DNA of 9,792 nt from Planctomycetota bacterium (GTDB lineage Bacteria; Planctomycetota; UBA1135; JALUZX01), in contig JALUZX010000325.1 of assembly GCA_027011425.1 (NCBI GenBank), positions 1 to 9,792 of the forward strand. Direction: 5' to 3'. How positions within the stretch are numbered: position 1 is the stretch's first letter; each line of letters starts with the position of its first letter. Below the pieces are notes generated by a model. The model searched no databases, was not told where the DNA came from, and worked only from the letters and a program-made list of their open reading frames with translations. A program made the translations under genes and the position numbers. Of the stretch, positions 1-7,749 are shown piece after piece.

Positions 1-1
1 G

Positions 2-1216
2 GGCATTTCCTACTCCGACAAGGATCCCAAGAGAGCGGCGGACCTGGCCAACACCCTCAGGAACCTCTGGCTGGAGGACCGGTTTCTTTCGCTCAGGCGG
101 AGCCTGCAATCGGTCCTGGACAAAGAGCGCCAACAGGAGATGGACGCCCGGGAGAAGTGGCGCCGGGCCTTGAACGACCTGCGGGATTTCGAGCGGGCCA
201 ACCGCCTGGATCCGCTGATGAACCTCCCCGGCAAAGCGGGCGGCCCCGGGATCTACAAGGCCCGGGACGCCTTGAAGGAGCAGATCCGGAAGGAGGAGGC
301 GGAACTGAAGGGGCTGGAGGCGAAGTTGCAGACCCTCCAGAAGGAATATGAGAGCATCCCGCCCTTTCTGAGGGAGGCCCAGGTCACGGGCAACCCGGAG
401 AACGACCAGAACCTGGCTCTCCTGGAGGCCCAGATCCTGCGCCTGCGCCAGCGTCTCTCTCTCATGAAGGAAGGCCATCCCAGGCGGAAGACCTACGAGG
501 AACAATTGCGGCTCCTGGAAGAGCAGAGGAAGAACCTTCTTTCCACCAAGGGGGCCCTTGCCTCCAAGGAAGTGCCCAACCCGCTCAAGAAGGCCAAGAG
601 ACAGGAGCTGGACCAGCTGAAACTCCAGATCGGCGAGAGACGAGAGCGCCTGGACGTAAAACACAAACAGCTCGCCGACCTGGACAAGCAATGCGAACTC
701 TTCCCCAAGCTTCACGAGGAACACGTCCGCCGGGTCCAGGCGGAAAAGAGCGCCCGCAGGAGGCTGGAGGAGATCCAGGCCATGGTGGCGAAGCAGGAGA
801 GGCGCCTGGAACTCTTCAATTCGAGGCAGTATTACGAAGTCAACCAGGAGGCCTGGCCTCCCCCGTCGCCCAACGACCCCACCAACCTGGTGATCGTCCT
901 CATCGGCCTGGTCGTGGGGATCGGGACGGCGGTAGGCCTCATCATCCTTACGGAAATCCTCCGAATCTCCTTCCGGACTGTTGAAGAGGCCGAACGGACC
1001 CTGTCCATTCCCGTCCTGGGGGCTGCGGGATACCTGGAGACCGAGGAGGAGCGCCTCCTGGCCAGGAAGCGCAGGCGCTGGGTCCTGGGCGTCATCCTGG
1101 GACTCTTCGTCCTCGTGGGGGTGGTGGTGGGCCTCTACTTCCTGGATCCCACCAGGCTGCCCGCCTTCCTCACGGATTTCCTGGACGGGATCTTCAAGAC
1201 CACTCCGGCGGGATAG
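2..1216 (+). CDS. Polysaccharide chain-length determinant (Wzz/GumC-like), 5' partial
   Basis: The reading frame is already open at base 2, so the gene starts before the window; the ATG at 140 is internal. The visible 404 residues begin with a Wzz-like stretch (SYSDKDPKRAADLANTLRN, residues 3-21), followed by long charged coiled-coil segments (about 85-280) that would form the periplasmic helices. A proline-rich motif (PPPSPNDP, about 281-288) leads into a transmembrane helix (about 290-314), as in polysaccharide co-polymerases. A short cytoplasmic stretch with the usual P-V-L-G sequence follows, then a further hydrophobic helix (about 358-378) and a short tail. There is no C-terminal tyrosine-kinase domain, so a separate kinase would be needed if there is one. 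Family members are roughly 500 residues, so about 100 residues including the first membrane helix are probably outside the window. Its inferred role is control of exopolysaccharide chain length or export at the inner membrane. The ligase-like gene follows after 6 bases. Confidence 0.85.
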   Translation, partial: GISYSDKDPKRAADLANTLRNLWLEDRFLSLRRSLQSVLDKERQQEMDAREKWRRALNDLRDFERANRLDPLMNLPGKAGGPGIYKARDALKEQIRKEEAELKGLEAKLQTLQKEYESIPPFLREAQVTGNPENDQNLALLEAQILRLRQRLSLMKEGHPRRKTYEEQLRLLEEQRKNLLSTKGALASKEVPNPLKKAKRQELDQLKLQIGERRERLDVKHKQLADLDKQCELFPKLHEEHVRRVQAEKSARRRLEEIQAMVAKQERRLELFNSRQYYEVNQEAWPPPSPNDPTNLVIVLIGLVVGIGTAVGLIILTEILRISFRTVEEAERTLSIPVLGAAGYLETEEERLLARKRRRWVLGVILGLFVLVGVVVGLYFLDPTRLPAFLTDFLDGIFKTTPAG

Positions 1217-1222
1217 GCGCCC

Positions 1223-2596
1223 ATGCGGGACCTTCTGGTAACCCTACTGGTCTTCGGAAGCCTGCCCGCAGCCTTCCGGAACCCCTTCTACGGGCTCCTG
1301 GTCTTTTCCTGGCTGGCCTACATGCGTCCCCAGGACCTTTGTTGGGGGTTCGCGAGGACCATGCGGTTCTCCTATATCGTGGGGATCGTGATGGTGGTTG
1401 GGTTTCTTGCGAACGAGAGGTCCCGCCCCTTCTTCCGGAAGGATTTCCGCACCTTCACCATGATCGCCCTGATGATCCTGGTGGGGCTCTCCATGGTCTT
1501 CGGGTTCCGCCAGGACGCCTTCGTCTGGCAGCGTTACCTGGAGTTCGACAAGATCGTCCTGATCGCCCTGATCACAACGGGCCTCACCGACTCCAGGCGG
1601 AGGTTGGAGATCCTGACCTGGACGATCGCCCTTTCGCTCGGGTTCTTCGGGTTCAAGGACGGGATCATGGGAGTCCTCCGCGGAGGCGCCCCCATCCTCC
1701 AGGGGCCCGGGGGAATGATGGAAGACAACAACGACTTCGCCCTGGCCTTGACCATGGGAATCCCCCTGCTCTTTTACCTGGGGGCTTTCCAGGAACGGAA
1801 ATGGCTCCGCCTCGGGCTCTACTCGGCGGTGGTGTTTACGGTGATCACGATCCTTCTCACCCATTCCCGGGGAGGATTCCTGGCCGCGACGGCCGTGCTC
1901 GTAACCATCGCCTGGCGCTCCAGGCACAGGTGGAAGGCTTTGGCCCTGGGGGCCATGGTGGTCCCTCTCTTCTTTCTCCTGGCTCCAAGGCACGTCCTGG
2001 AGAGGATCGCCTCCATCGAGCGGTACGAGCAGGATTCCTCCGCCATGGGCCGTCTCCAGGCGTGGAGGGCGGCCCTGCGCATGGTCCTGATCCATCCGGT
2101 CCTGGGCGTCGGGATGCGGTCCTTCCAGGAAGCGTGGGAGGAATCCCCCCAGGTCTGGGGAGAGGCGGGGCCTCCCCCCCAGGGAGGCCGGGTGGCCCAC
2201 AATTCCTACCTCCAGATCTGGTCCGAGAGCGGGACCCCGGCCTTCCTGTGCTTTCTCGCCCTGATCGCCTCGTCCTTCCTGGCCTTGCGGAGGATACGGA
2301 GCCGGGCCCTCCAGGGAAGGGCCCCTCCCTGGACGGCGGATTTCGCACGGATGTTCGAGGCCTCCTTCGTGGGATTCGTCGTGGGAGCCACTTTCCTGAA
2401 CCGGGCCCACTTCGACCTCTTCTACCAGATGGTGGGCATGGTGACGGTTCTGGAATACCTTGCCCTGAAGAAAGCGGCCTCCTTGGAGGAAGCCGGAGAG
2501 GATTCGCGCCCTGCCGAAAGGGGGGAGCCCGGGAGGGAAGGCCTTCCTTCCTGGCCTTCTCCCCCCGTTCCCGGGGGCGGGTTTCTCTCCTCGTGA
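1223..2596 (+). CDS. O-antigen ligase/polymerase-like membrane protein, exosortase A-associated type
   Basis: This 457-residue protein has many hydrophobic segments (about 5-30, 50-64, 79-95, 108-120, 130-145, 172-188, 197-213, 219-231, 238-254, 336-355, 380-393 and 400-415), so it is an inner-membrane protein. It has features of the Wzy_C/WaaL family: an S-R-G-G motif (215-218, with R216) at a membrane edge, and a large periplasmic loop carrying GVGMRSF (295-301) and HNSYLQIWSESG (326-337, with H326, the likely catalytic-type His). The N-terminus (MRDLLVTLLVFGSLP, then SWLAYMRPQDLCWGFA) resembles the putative O-glycosylation ligases of exosortase A loci, TIGR03097 as I recall it. The family transfers or polymerises lipid-linked glycans; the acceptor here is unknown. 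A tail rich in Pro, Gly and Glu (about 418-457) is probably cytoplasmic. The ATG at 1223 follows the previous stop by 6 bases, with only a weak purine stretch upstream. The amidotransferase follows. Confidence 0.87.
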   Translation: MRDLLVTLLVFGSLPAAFRNPFYGLLVFSWLAYMRPQDLCWGFARTMRFSYIVGIVMVVGFLANERSRPFFRKDFRTFTMIALMILVGLSMVFGFRQDAFVWQRYLEFDKIVLIALITTGLTDSRRRLEILTWTIALSLGFFGFKDGIMGVLRGGAPILQGPGGMMEDNNDFALALTMGIPLLFYLGAFQERKWLRLGLYSAVVFTVITILLTHSRGGFLAATAVLVTIAWRSRHRWKALALGAMVVPLFFLLAPRHVLERIASIERYEQDSSAMGRLQAWRAALRMVLIHPVLGVGMRSFQEAWEESPQVWGEAGPPPQGGRVAHNSYLQIWSESGTPAFLCFLALIASSFLALRRIRSRALQGRAPPWTADFARMFEASFVGFVVGATFLNRAHFDLFYQMVGMVTVLEYLALKKAASLEEAGEDSRPAERGEPGREGLPSWPSPPVPGGGFLSS

Positions 2597-2618
2597 CGGA
2601 GGGGGGCGCAAGAAGCCT

Positions 2619-2623
2619 GGAGG
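2619..2623 (+). promoter_or_regulatory. Ribosome binding site (GGAGG) that decides the amidotransferase start
   Basis: GGAGG ends 6 bases before the GTG at 2630, which is normal spacing. It directly abuts the TTG at 2624, which it could not serve. It therefore supports the GTG start that places cysteine at position 2. Confidence 0.75.
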
Positions 2624-2629
2624 TTGCCT

Positions 2630-4522
2630 GTGTGTGGGTTCGCCGGTGAATTCCTGACTACCCTGGAGGCCCCCCCTCCCCTGGAGGAGGTCCTGGTTTC
2701 CATGGGCTCCCTCCTCAGGCACCGCGGACCCGACGGAGGAGGGCAGGTGGTGGAGAGGTGGTATGGCCTCCATCACAGGCGCCTGGCCGTGATCGACCTG
2801 GTTACGGGGGACCAGCCCATGGTGAGTCCTTCGGGGGACCTGGTCACCGCTTTCAACGGGGAGATCTACAACTTCCGGGAACTTCGCCGGGAACTGGAAG
2901 AGAGGGGACACCACTTCCAGACCCGGACCGACACGGAAGTTCTTCTTCATGGATACCAGGAATGGGGTCTGGACCTTCCTTCCAGGCTGAGAGGGATGTT
3001 CGCCTTCGCCCTGGTGGATCGGGTGAGGAGAAGACTCATTCTGGCCAGGGACAGGCTCGGCCAGAAACCGGTCTACTTCGCCCGCCTGGGGGATCGGATC
3101 CTCTTCGCGTCGGAGGTCAAGTCCCTCCTGGCCCACCCCGGCCTCGAGAAACGTCTCGATCCGGGGGCCCTATGGGAAGCCCTGATCTTCCGTTACGTCC
3201 CGGACCCGCACTGCATTTTCGTTGGGGTGGAGAAACTTCCTCCCGGCCATATCCTCTGGGCCGAGCCCGGTGGCCGGGGAGGGGTGGAGAGCTACTGGGA
3301 CCTTTCCTTCGAGGAGAGGAGCGGCGCCGGCGTGAAGGAGACGGCGGAGGCCCTCCTGGATGGCCTGGACCGGGCCGTGGACCTACGGCTCGTGGCGGAC
3401 GTCCCCCTGGGGGCCTTCCTTTCGGGGGGCGTGGACTCGGCGGGGATCGTGGCCTCCATGAGCCGCCTCAGGGAAGAGGTGGTGGCCGTGAGCGTGGGAT
3501 TCCAGGAATCCGCCTTCGACGAGAGACCAGCGGCGAGAGCCGTGGCGGAGAGACTTGGGGTCCGCCTGGAGGAGCACCTGACCACGGCGGAGGCGGCGGA
3601 GGACCTGGACCTCCTGTCCTACCACTTCGACGAGCCTTTCTTCGATTCCTCCGCCCTTCCCACCTTCCACGTGAGCCGCGAGGCGCGTCGGCACGTGACG
3701 GTCGCCCTCTCGGGGGATGGGGGCGACGAGGCCTTCGCGGGATACAGGCGCTACCGGTTCGACCGGTGGGAAAACCGGGTGCGCCGTCTTCTTCCCCCGG
3801 GTGCGGGCTCCTTCTTCCTGGGTCCCCTGGGGAGAGCCTGGCCCAGGTCCCGCGCCCTTCCCCGCTGGATTCGGGCCGGCGCAACCCTGGAAAACCTCGG
3901 GCGGGACCCCTTCGGGGCCTACATCCACTCCGTCTCCGCCCAGGCGCCGGGGGAAGCCCTTGCCCTTCTCCACGGGGATATGAGGCGATCCCTGGAGGGT
4001 TACGATCCCTTGGAGATTCACCGGAAACACTTTTTCCGGGCGGGCAGGGTGGATACGCTGAGTAGAGTGCAGTACCTGGACATGAAGACCTACCTTCCCG
4101 GGGACATCCTGGTCAAGGTGGATCGGGCCTCCATGGCCGTCTCCCTGGAGACCCGCGCTCCCTTTTTGGATCACCGGCTCCTGGAGATGGCCGCCCGGGT
4201 TCCTCCGCGTTACCGCATCAAGGGAGGGCGGGGCAAGTGGATTCTCCGGCGCGCCCTGGCGGGGCGCCTGGGTCCGGAAATCATGGACAGGTCCAAGGCG
4301 GGATTCTCCATCCCCCTGGCCCGCTGGACGGGCAAGGACCTGGACGGCCTGGTGAGGGATGCCCTGGAAGGGGAGGCGGCCCGCTTCCTCCTGGACCGGA
4401 AACAGGCCGAGGCATGGAGGGAAGAGCACCGGTCGGGGCGGCGGGACAGGTCCGAGGCCCTCTGGGCCCTCCTGGTGCTCCATCGCTGGTGGGAGAAGTG
4501 GGGCAAGGGAGGAGTCTCGTGA
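2630..4522 (+). CDS. Asparagine synthase (glutamine-hydrolysing)-like amidotransferase, exosortase A system type
   Basis: This 630-residue protein has the full two-domain asparagine synthase B layout. The N-terminal class II glutaminase domain has C2 as nucleophile (MCGFAG), RHRGPDG (30-36), R51 in RRLAVID, NGEIYN (76-81) and TDTE (100-103). The C-terminal ATP-pyrophosphatase domain has the PPi loop SGGVDS (265-270), DEPFFDSS (334-341), SGDGGDEAF (361-369) and a late D-R-A-S-M motif. The open frame allows a TTG start at 2624, but the nucleophilic Cys must become residue 1 after Met removal. The GTG at 2630 with GGAGG 6 bases upstream is therefore the right start. The family moves ammonia from glutamine to an ATP-activated carboxylate. 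In exosortase/EPS loci such paralogues (TIGR03108-like) are thought to amidate a sugar acid or other precursor rather than make free asparagine; that substrate is inference. A true AsnB cannot be excluded, but the operon argues against it. Its TGA overlaps the next gene's GTG. Confidence 0.92.
   Translation: MCGFAGEFLTTLEAPPPLEEVLVSMGSLLRHRGPDGGGQVVERWYGLHHRRLAVIDLVTGDQPMVSPSGDLVTAFNGEIYNFRELRRELEERGHHFQTRTDTEVLLHGYQEWGLDLPSRLRGMFAFALVDRVRRRLILARDRLGQKPVYFARLGDRILFASEVKSLLAHPGLEKRLDPGALWEALIFRYVPDPHCIFVGVEKLPPGHILWAEPGGRGGVESYWDLSFEERSGAGVKETAEALLDGLDRAVDLRLVADVPLGAFLSGGVDSAGIVASMSRLREEVVAVSVGFQESAFDERPAARAVAERLGVRLEEHLTTAEAAEDLDLLSYHFDEPFFDSSALPTFHVSREARRHVTVALSGDGGDEAFAGYRRYRFDRWENRVRRLLPPGAGSFFLGPLGRAWPRSRALPRWIRAGATLENLGRDPFGAYIHSVSAQAPGEALALLHGDMRRSLEGYDPLEIHRKHFFRAGRVDTLSRVQYLDMKTYLPGDILVKVDRASMAVSLETRAPFLDHRLLEMAARVPPRYRIKGGRGKWILRRALAGRLGPEIMDRSKAGFSIPLARWTGKDLDGLVRDALEGEAARFLLDRKQAEAWREEHRSGRRDRSEALWALLVLHRWWEKWGKGGVS
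4507..4514 (+). promoter_or_regulatory. Ribosome binding site (GGGAGGAG) for the first glycosyltransferase
   Basis: A purine-rich Shine-Dalgarno-like sequence lies inside the end of the amidotransferase gene, 4 bases before the GTG at 4519. It supports that start over the upstream ATG at 4237 in the same frame. Confidence 0.65.
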
Positions 4523-5706
4523 ACGTTCTGGTCCTGACCGATCTCTTTCCCGATCCCCGCAGGCCCCGGCACGGCCTCTTCGTCCAGCGTTTCCTCCAGG
4601 CCCTGGAGGATACGGCAGGATGGAAACCTAAGCTCCTCGTCCCCAGGCCCGTTCCTTTTCCCGTCCTGGGGATGCTGGGGGCTCCTCCCCTCGACTCCGG
4701 CCTTCTTCCTCCCCCCAGGCTCAAGATCGACGGGCGCTGGGTGGAATACCCCAGGTATCCTCACCTGAGGGGCGTGGGCGTTCCATTGCAGGCTTTCTGG
4801 GTGGCCCGGGCCGCCTGGAGAACCTACAGGGAGTATTGCTCCAAGGAGAGGTACAAGGCGGTCTTCGGGATCTATCTCTACCCTTACGGGGTGGCCGCCG
4901 CCCGGCTGGCGGGAAGACTTGGGCTTCCCCTGATCCTCTCTGGCAGGGGAACGGACGTCCTGGTCCTCGCTAAGAAGCCCTTTCTTTCGGGCCAGGTCCG
5001 GAAAGCGCTCCGGAAGGCCTCCTTCCTCCACGCCGTCTCCCAGGAGCTTGCCCGGGAGATGGAGGAAGTGGGAGAGCTTCCCGGCGGAACCGTGACGGTC
5101 GTGGAGAACGGTGTGGACCCGAAACTCTTCAAGCCCGGGTTGGGGACGGGATACAGGAAGAAATGGGGGATTCCGGGATCGGCGACCTTGGTCCTGAACG
5201 TGGGCCGCCTGGACCCGGTGAAGGGGCAGGATCTCCTGGTGGAGGCCTTGTCCCTCCTGGACAAGACCTTCCACCTGGTGATCGTCGGTGAAGGGCCCTA
5301 CAGGGAACACCTGGAGTCTTTGGCGGAGAAGAAGGGTCTGGCCGACAGGGTGCACCTCGTAGGTCCCCTCAGTCCCCGGGAACTTTCCCTGTGCTACCGG
5401 GACGCCGACATCTTCGCACTTCCCAGCAGGAGGGAAGGGTGCCCCAACGCGCTCCTGGAGGCTCTGGCCTCGGGTGTGCCTTGCGTGGCCCGGGCCGTGG
5501 GTGCCGTCCCTTCCATCCTGGAGGAAGGGAGGCTGGGCACCCTGGTGACCGAAGACGGTCCCGAGGCCCTGGCGGCGGCCCTGGCCCGCACCATGGGAAA
5601 GGTCTTTCCTCTCCACGAGTCGGGGGATTTCGGAAGGAAGCGGTCCTGGGAAACCATGGCCGGGCGTTTCGCGCACCGCGCCGAGAGGGCCCTGGGATGG
5701 AGATGA
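4519..5706 (+). CDS. GT4-family glycosyltransferase (first of two)
   Basis: This 395-residue retaining glycosyltransferase has a GT-B fold. The N-terminal half opens with the typical strand MNVLVLTDLFPDP and H-G-L-F (18-21), which would bind the acceptor. The C-terminal half has NGVDP (197-201), NVGRLDPVKG (227-236), LVIVGEGP (253-260), RVHLVGPL (277-284) and the E-x7-E motif (E306 to E314) in REGCPNALLEA, the nucleotide-sugar site of GT4 enzymes. There is no membrane helix, so it likely works at the cytoplasmic face of the inner membrane, adding a sugar to a lipid-linked precursor. Donor and acceptor cannot be read from the sequence. The frame is open upstream to 4237, but that extension is out-of-frame amidotransferase sequence. 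The GTG at 4519 forms a GTGA overlap with the previous stop and has a good ribosome binding site. The end overlaps the next gene by 10 bases. Confidence 0.9.
   Translation: MNVLVLTDLFPDPRRPRHGLFVQRFLQALEDTAGWKPKLLVPRPVPFPVLGMLGAPPLDSGLLPPPRLKIDGRWVEYPRYPHLRGVGVPLQAFWVARAAWRTYREYCSKERYKAVFGIYLYPYGVAAARLAGRLGLPLILSGRGTDVLVLAKKPFLSGQVRKALRKASFLHAVSQELAREMEEVGELPGGTVTVVENGVDPKLFKPGLGTGYRKKWGIPGSATLVLNVGRLDPVKGQDLLVEALSLLDKTFHLVIVGEGPYREHLESLAEKKGLADRVHLVGPLSPRELSLCYRDADIFALPSRREGCPNALLEALASGVPCVARAVGAVPSILEEGRLGTLVTEDGPEALAAALARTMGKVFPLHESGDFGRKRSWETMAGRFAHRAERALGWR
5683..5689 (+). promoter_or_regulatory. Ribosome binding site (GAGAGGG) for the second glycosyltransferase
   Basis: This purine stretch ends 7 bases before the ATG at 5697, within the previous gene. 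It favours 5697 over the second in-frame ATG at 5703, which has only GGAG touching it. Confidence 0.5.
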
Positions 5707-6878
5707 AGAGAATCCTCTACCACCACCGGACCCGGGCCCGGGACGGGCAGGCCGTCCATGTCCGTTTCCTGATCAACGCATTCCGGGCCTTGGGGCACCG
5801 GGTGAAGGAGGTTTCCCTTGTCCGCCACGGAGACCAGGGTTCCGCTCCGGGAAAGGGAGGGAATCTCTTCTTCCTGGCTCTCCTCCTCCCCCGGTTCACC
5901 CTGGAGATCCTGGAACACCTCTACGGGAGCGTGGGGACCCGGAAGATCCTTGCCGCGGCCAGGGGATTCGATCCCCACTTCATCTACGAGCGTTATGCCC
6001 TCTCCAACCTGGCGGGGATCCACGCCAAAGAGAAACTGGGCCTGCCCCTTTTTCTGGAAGTGAATTCCCCCATGGTCCTGGAGATGGAACGCTTGGGGAA
6101 ACTCGTCTTCCGTCGATGGGCCAGGCGTGTGGAGTTTCAGATCTTCCAGCGCTCCGACCTGATCTTCGTCGTCTCCGGGGTCTTGAAGAAGATGCTCGTG
6201 GACCAGGGCGTGGCGAAGGAGAAGATCCTGGTCCAGCACAACGGCGTGGATCCTTCCCTCTTTCCTCCTGAGGAGGAAAGGGAAAGGATCCGGAAGGAAT
6301 TGGGCCTGGCGGGGAGGAGGGGGATCGGATTCTCCGGATTTCTCAGGGAATGGCACCGGATGGACATGGCCCTGGAGAGCATGGCCAGCCTGGTGCGGTC
6401 CGGGTTCGAAGACTTGCAACTTCTCATCGTGGGGGGCGGACCGGGTTGCCGGCCCCTTCGGGAACAGGCTGCTTCCCTCGGGGTGGGGGACCGGGTGCGG
6501 ATTACCGGGGAGATGCCCCCCGAGGATGTCCCCCGGTGGATTTCCACCTTTCACGTGGGGGTCCTTCCGGCGATCAACGTCTATGCTTCGCCTTTGAAAC
6601 TCTTCGATTACCTGGCCGCGGGAGTTCCCGTGGTAGCCCCGGACCAGGAAAACCTGAGGGAAGTGGTGGAACATGGGAAAACGGCCCTTCTCTTCGAAAA
6701 GGGGAATCCCCTGGCCTTCGAAGAGTCGGTGAAAAGCCTCCTGGAAGACCGGGAACTGGCCGATAGGATCGGGAGAAACGGAAGGGCCTCCATCGAGGAA
6801 AGAGGGTTCACGTGGAGGGAGAACGCGAAGAGGGTGGTCCAGGCCTATGAGGAGCGATACGGGAACCTCGGGAGTTGA
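5697..6878 (+). CDS. GT4-like glycosyltransferase (second of two)
   Basis: This 393-residue GT-B glycosyltransferase starts MEMKRILYHHRTRARDGQAV. A G-Q-A-V-H segment (18-22) lies near the start, as in many EPS transferases. Further motifs are YERYALSNL (98-106), an acceptor-side EVNSP (121-125), HNGVDPSLF (181-189), FSGFLREWH (212-220), LLIVGGGPG (242-250), RVRITGEM (266-273) and YASPLKLFDYLAAGVPVVAP (296-315). The classical E-x7-E pattern is altered: the first Glu is absent and the second position is D304. Related transferases with P-x-K-x-x-E-Y at this site are common, so it is probably active. The frame is open back to 5391, but ATG 5697 or 5703 gives a proper N-terminus; 5697 has the better ribosome binding site. 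It starts inside the end of the first transferase and overlaps the exosortase gene by 32 bases. It resembles the sugar transferases of exosortase A loci; its donor sugar is unknown. Confidence 0.87.
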   Translation: MEMKRILYHHRTRARDGQAVHVRFLINAFRALGHRVKEVSLVRHGDQGSAPGKGGNLFFLALLLPRFTLEILEHLYGSVGTRKILAAARGFDPHFIYERYALSNLAGIHAKEKLGLPLFLEVNSPMVLEMERLGKLVFRRWARRVEFQIFQRSDLIFVVSGVLKKMLVDQGVAKEKILVQHNGVDPSLFPPEEERERIRKELGLAGRRGIGFSGFLREWHRMDMALESMASLVRSGFEDLQLLIVGGGPGCRPLREQAASLGVGDRVRITGEMPPEDVPRWISTFHVGVLPAINVYASPLKLFDYLAAGVPVVAPDQENLREVVEHGKTALLFEKGNPLAFEESVKSLLEDRELADRIGRNGRASIEERGFTWRENAKRVVQAYEERYGNLGS

Positions 6879-7749
6879 CGCCCCGGTCCGCTCCCCCGGG
6901 ATTCTCTGGTGGGCCCTGGTTCTTCCCCCCCTGGCCGCGATTTGTTGGGGCCCTTTCCACTGGATGATCCGGTACCGCTGGTTTCACGGAGATGGCCTGT
7001 ACGAGCACGCCCCCTTGTTGTTCGCCTTCGGCGCCTGGGTGCTCTGGCGGGACTGGAAGGTCTTCACGGCCCCTCCCCGGGATTCCAGTCCCTGGGGCCT
7101 GCCCGTGCTCGCCGTGGGGGTGCTGGCCTACTTGGCTGGGGTCTTCCTCTACAGGGATTCCCTTTGCGGATTCTCCCTGGTTCCCATTCTTTCGGGCCTC
7201 CTCCTTGTGGACCAGGGGGGAGCCCGGACCAGGAGACTTCTTCCCTTGGTTCTTCTCCTCCTTTTCGCCGTGCCCCTTCCCGACCAGGTCCTCAAGGCCG
7301 CCACCTTTCCCATGAAGATGGCTTCCACCAGGGCCGGCACGGCCCTGGCGGGGATCTTTCTGGACGGGCGGTTCCTGCAGGCCGGCACGGAAATCTATTT
7401 TCCCGGCCAGGCACAGCCCCTCGTGGTGGGGGACGCCTGTTCCGGCATGCGCTCGGCCCTGGCCCTGCTCACCCTGGGATACTGCCTGGCGTTCTTCTTC
7501 GGCCCTGCCGGGCCGAGGCGGTGGATCCTGCTCATGGCCTCCCTTCCTGCGGCTTTTTCTGCCAATGCCGTCAGGATCGCGGTCCTGTGTCTTCTGGCAT
7601 CCCGCTTCGGCGTCCCTTTCGCTGCCGGGAGGATGCACACCTTCATGGGCTACGTCCTCTACCTGACGGCCTTCCTCCTTCTTCTGGGCGTGGACTTCCT
7701 GGCGCGGAGATTTCTCCCCGGGAAGAGGGCCCGGGAGGAGGCGTCGTGA
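6847..7749 (+). CDS. xrtA: Exosortase (XrtA/EpsH-like), separate from EpsI
   Basis: This 300-residue multi-pass membrane protein has about eight hydrophobic segments (near 18-36, 55-68, 83-101, 107-121, 130-145, 200-218, 226-250 and 265-286). The exosortase catalytic triad is complete: C198 in VGDACSGMRSALALLTLG, R243 in NAVRI and H264 in GRMHTFMGY. An early H-G-D-G-LYEHAPLLF segment also fits the family. Exosortases are thought to cut and transfer proteins carrying a C-terminal PEP-CTERM signal (Pro-Glu-Pro motif, membrane helix, basic tail) at the inner membrane, in parallel with EPS production. The type A assignment rests mainly on the surrounding ligase, amidotransferase, EpsI and deacetylase genes. 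In many genomes XrtA carries EpsI as a C-terminal domain; here the protein ends after the last helix in a basic tail and EpsI is a separate gene overlapping by GTGA. The start overlaps the previous gene by 32 bases; no better downstream start is visible before the first helix. Confidence 0.92.
   Translation: MRSDTGTSGVDAPVRSPGILWWALVLPPLAAICWGPFHWMIRYRWFHGDGLYEHAPLLFAFGAWVLWRDWKVFTAPPRDSSPWGLPVLAVGVLAYLAGVFLYRDSLCGFSLVPILSGLLLVDQGGARTRRLLPLVLLLLFAVPLPDQVLKAATFPMKMASTRAGTALAGIFLDGRFLQAGTEIYFPGQAQPLVVGDACSGMRSALALLTLGYCLAFFFGPAGPRRWILLMASLPAAFSANAVRIAVLCLLASRFGVPFAAGRMHTFMGYVLYLTAFLLLLGVDFLARRFLPGKRAREEAS
7733..7741 (+). promoter_or_regulatory. Ribosome binding site (GGGAGGAGG) for the EpsI gene
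   Basis: A strong purine-rich site inside the last codons of the exosortase gene ends 4 bases before the GTG at 7746. It supports that start over the much longer open frame that extends back to 6909. Confidence 0.7.

Noticed and set aside
2169..2189. Perfect inverted repeat (GGCCTCCC / GGGAGGCC, 5-base loop) within the ligase gene
   Set aside because: It lies inside a coding periplasmic loop, is not followed by a T-run, and could not act as a terminator without cutting the operon. Likely chance in GC-rich DNA.
2597..2629. The 33-base gap before the amidotransferase as a promoter
   Set aside because: It is too short and too G-rich to hold -35 and -10 elements; only a ribosome binding site is visible.
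1244..3136. A 630-residue open frame on the - strand across the ligase and amidotransferase genes
   Set aside because: It is rich in Gly, Pro, His and Gln with low complexity and no family motifs, and lies antisense to two genes with clear motifs. High GC content makes stop codons rare in shadow frames.
4237..4518. Possible 94-residue N-terminal extension of the first glycosyltransferase
   Set aside because: The extension is an out-of-frame reading of the amidotransferase end. The GT4 N-terminal strand begins exactly at GTG 4519 with a ribosome binding site.
4210..5676. A 488-residue antisense open frame opposite the first glycosyltransferase
   Set aside because: It has the same shadow-frame composition and no recognisable domain; the sense strand carries a full GT4 enzyme.
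6909..7745. Possible fusion or long N-terminal extension of EpsI
   Set aside because: The upstream frame is a Gly/Pro/Arg-rich shadow of the exosortase gene. EpsI begins at GTG 7746 with a normal signal-anchor helix.
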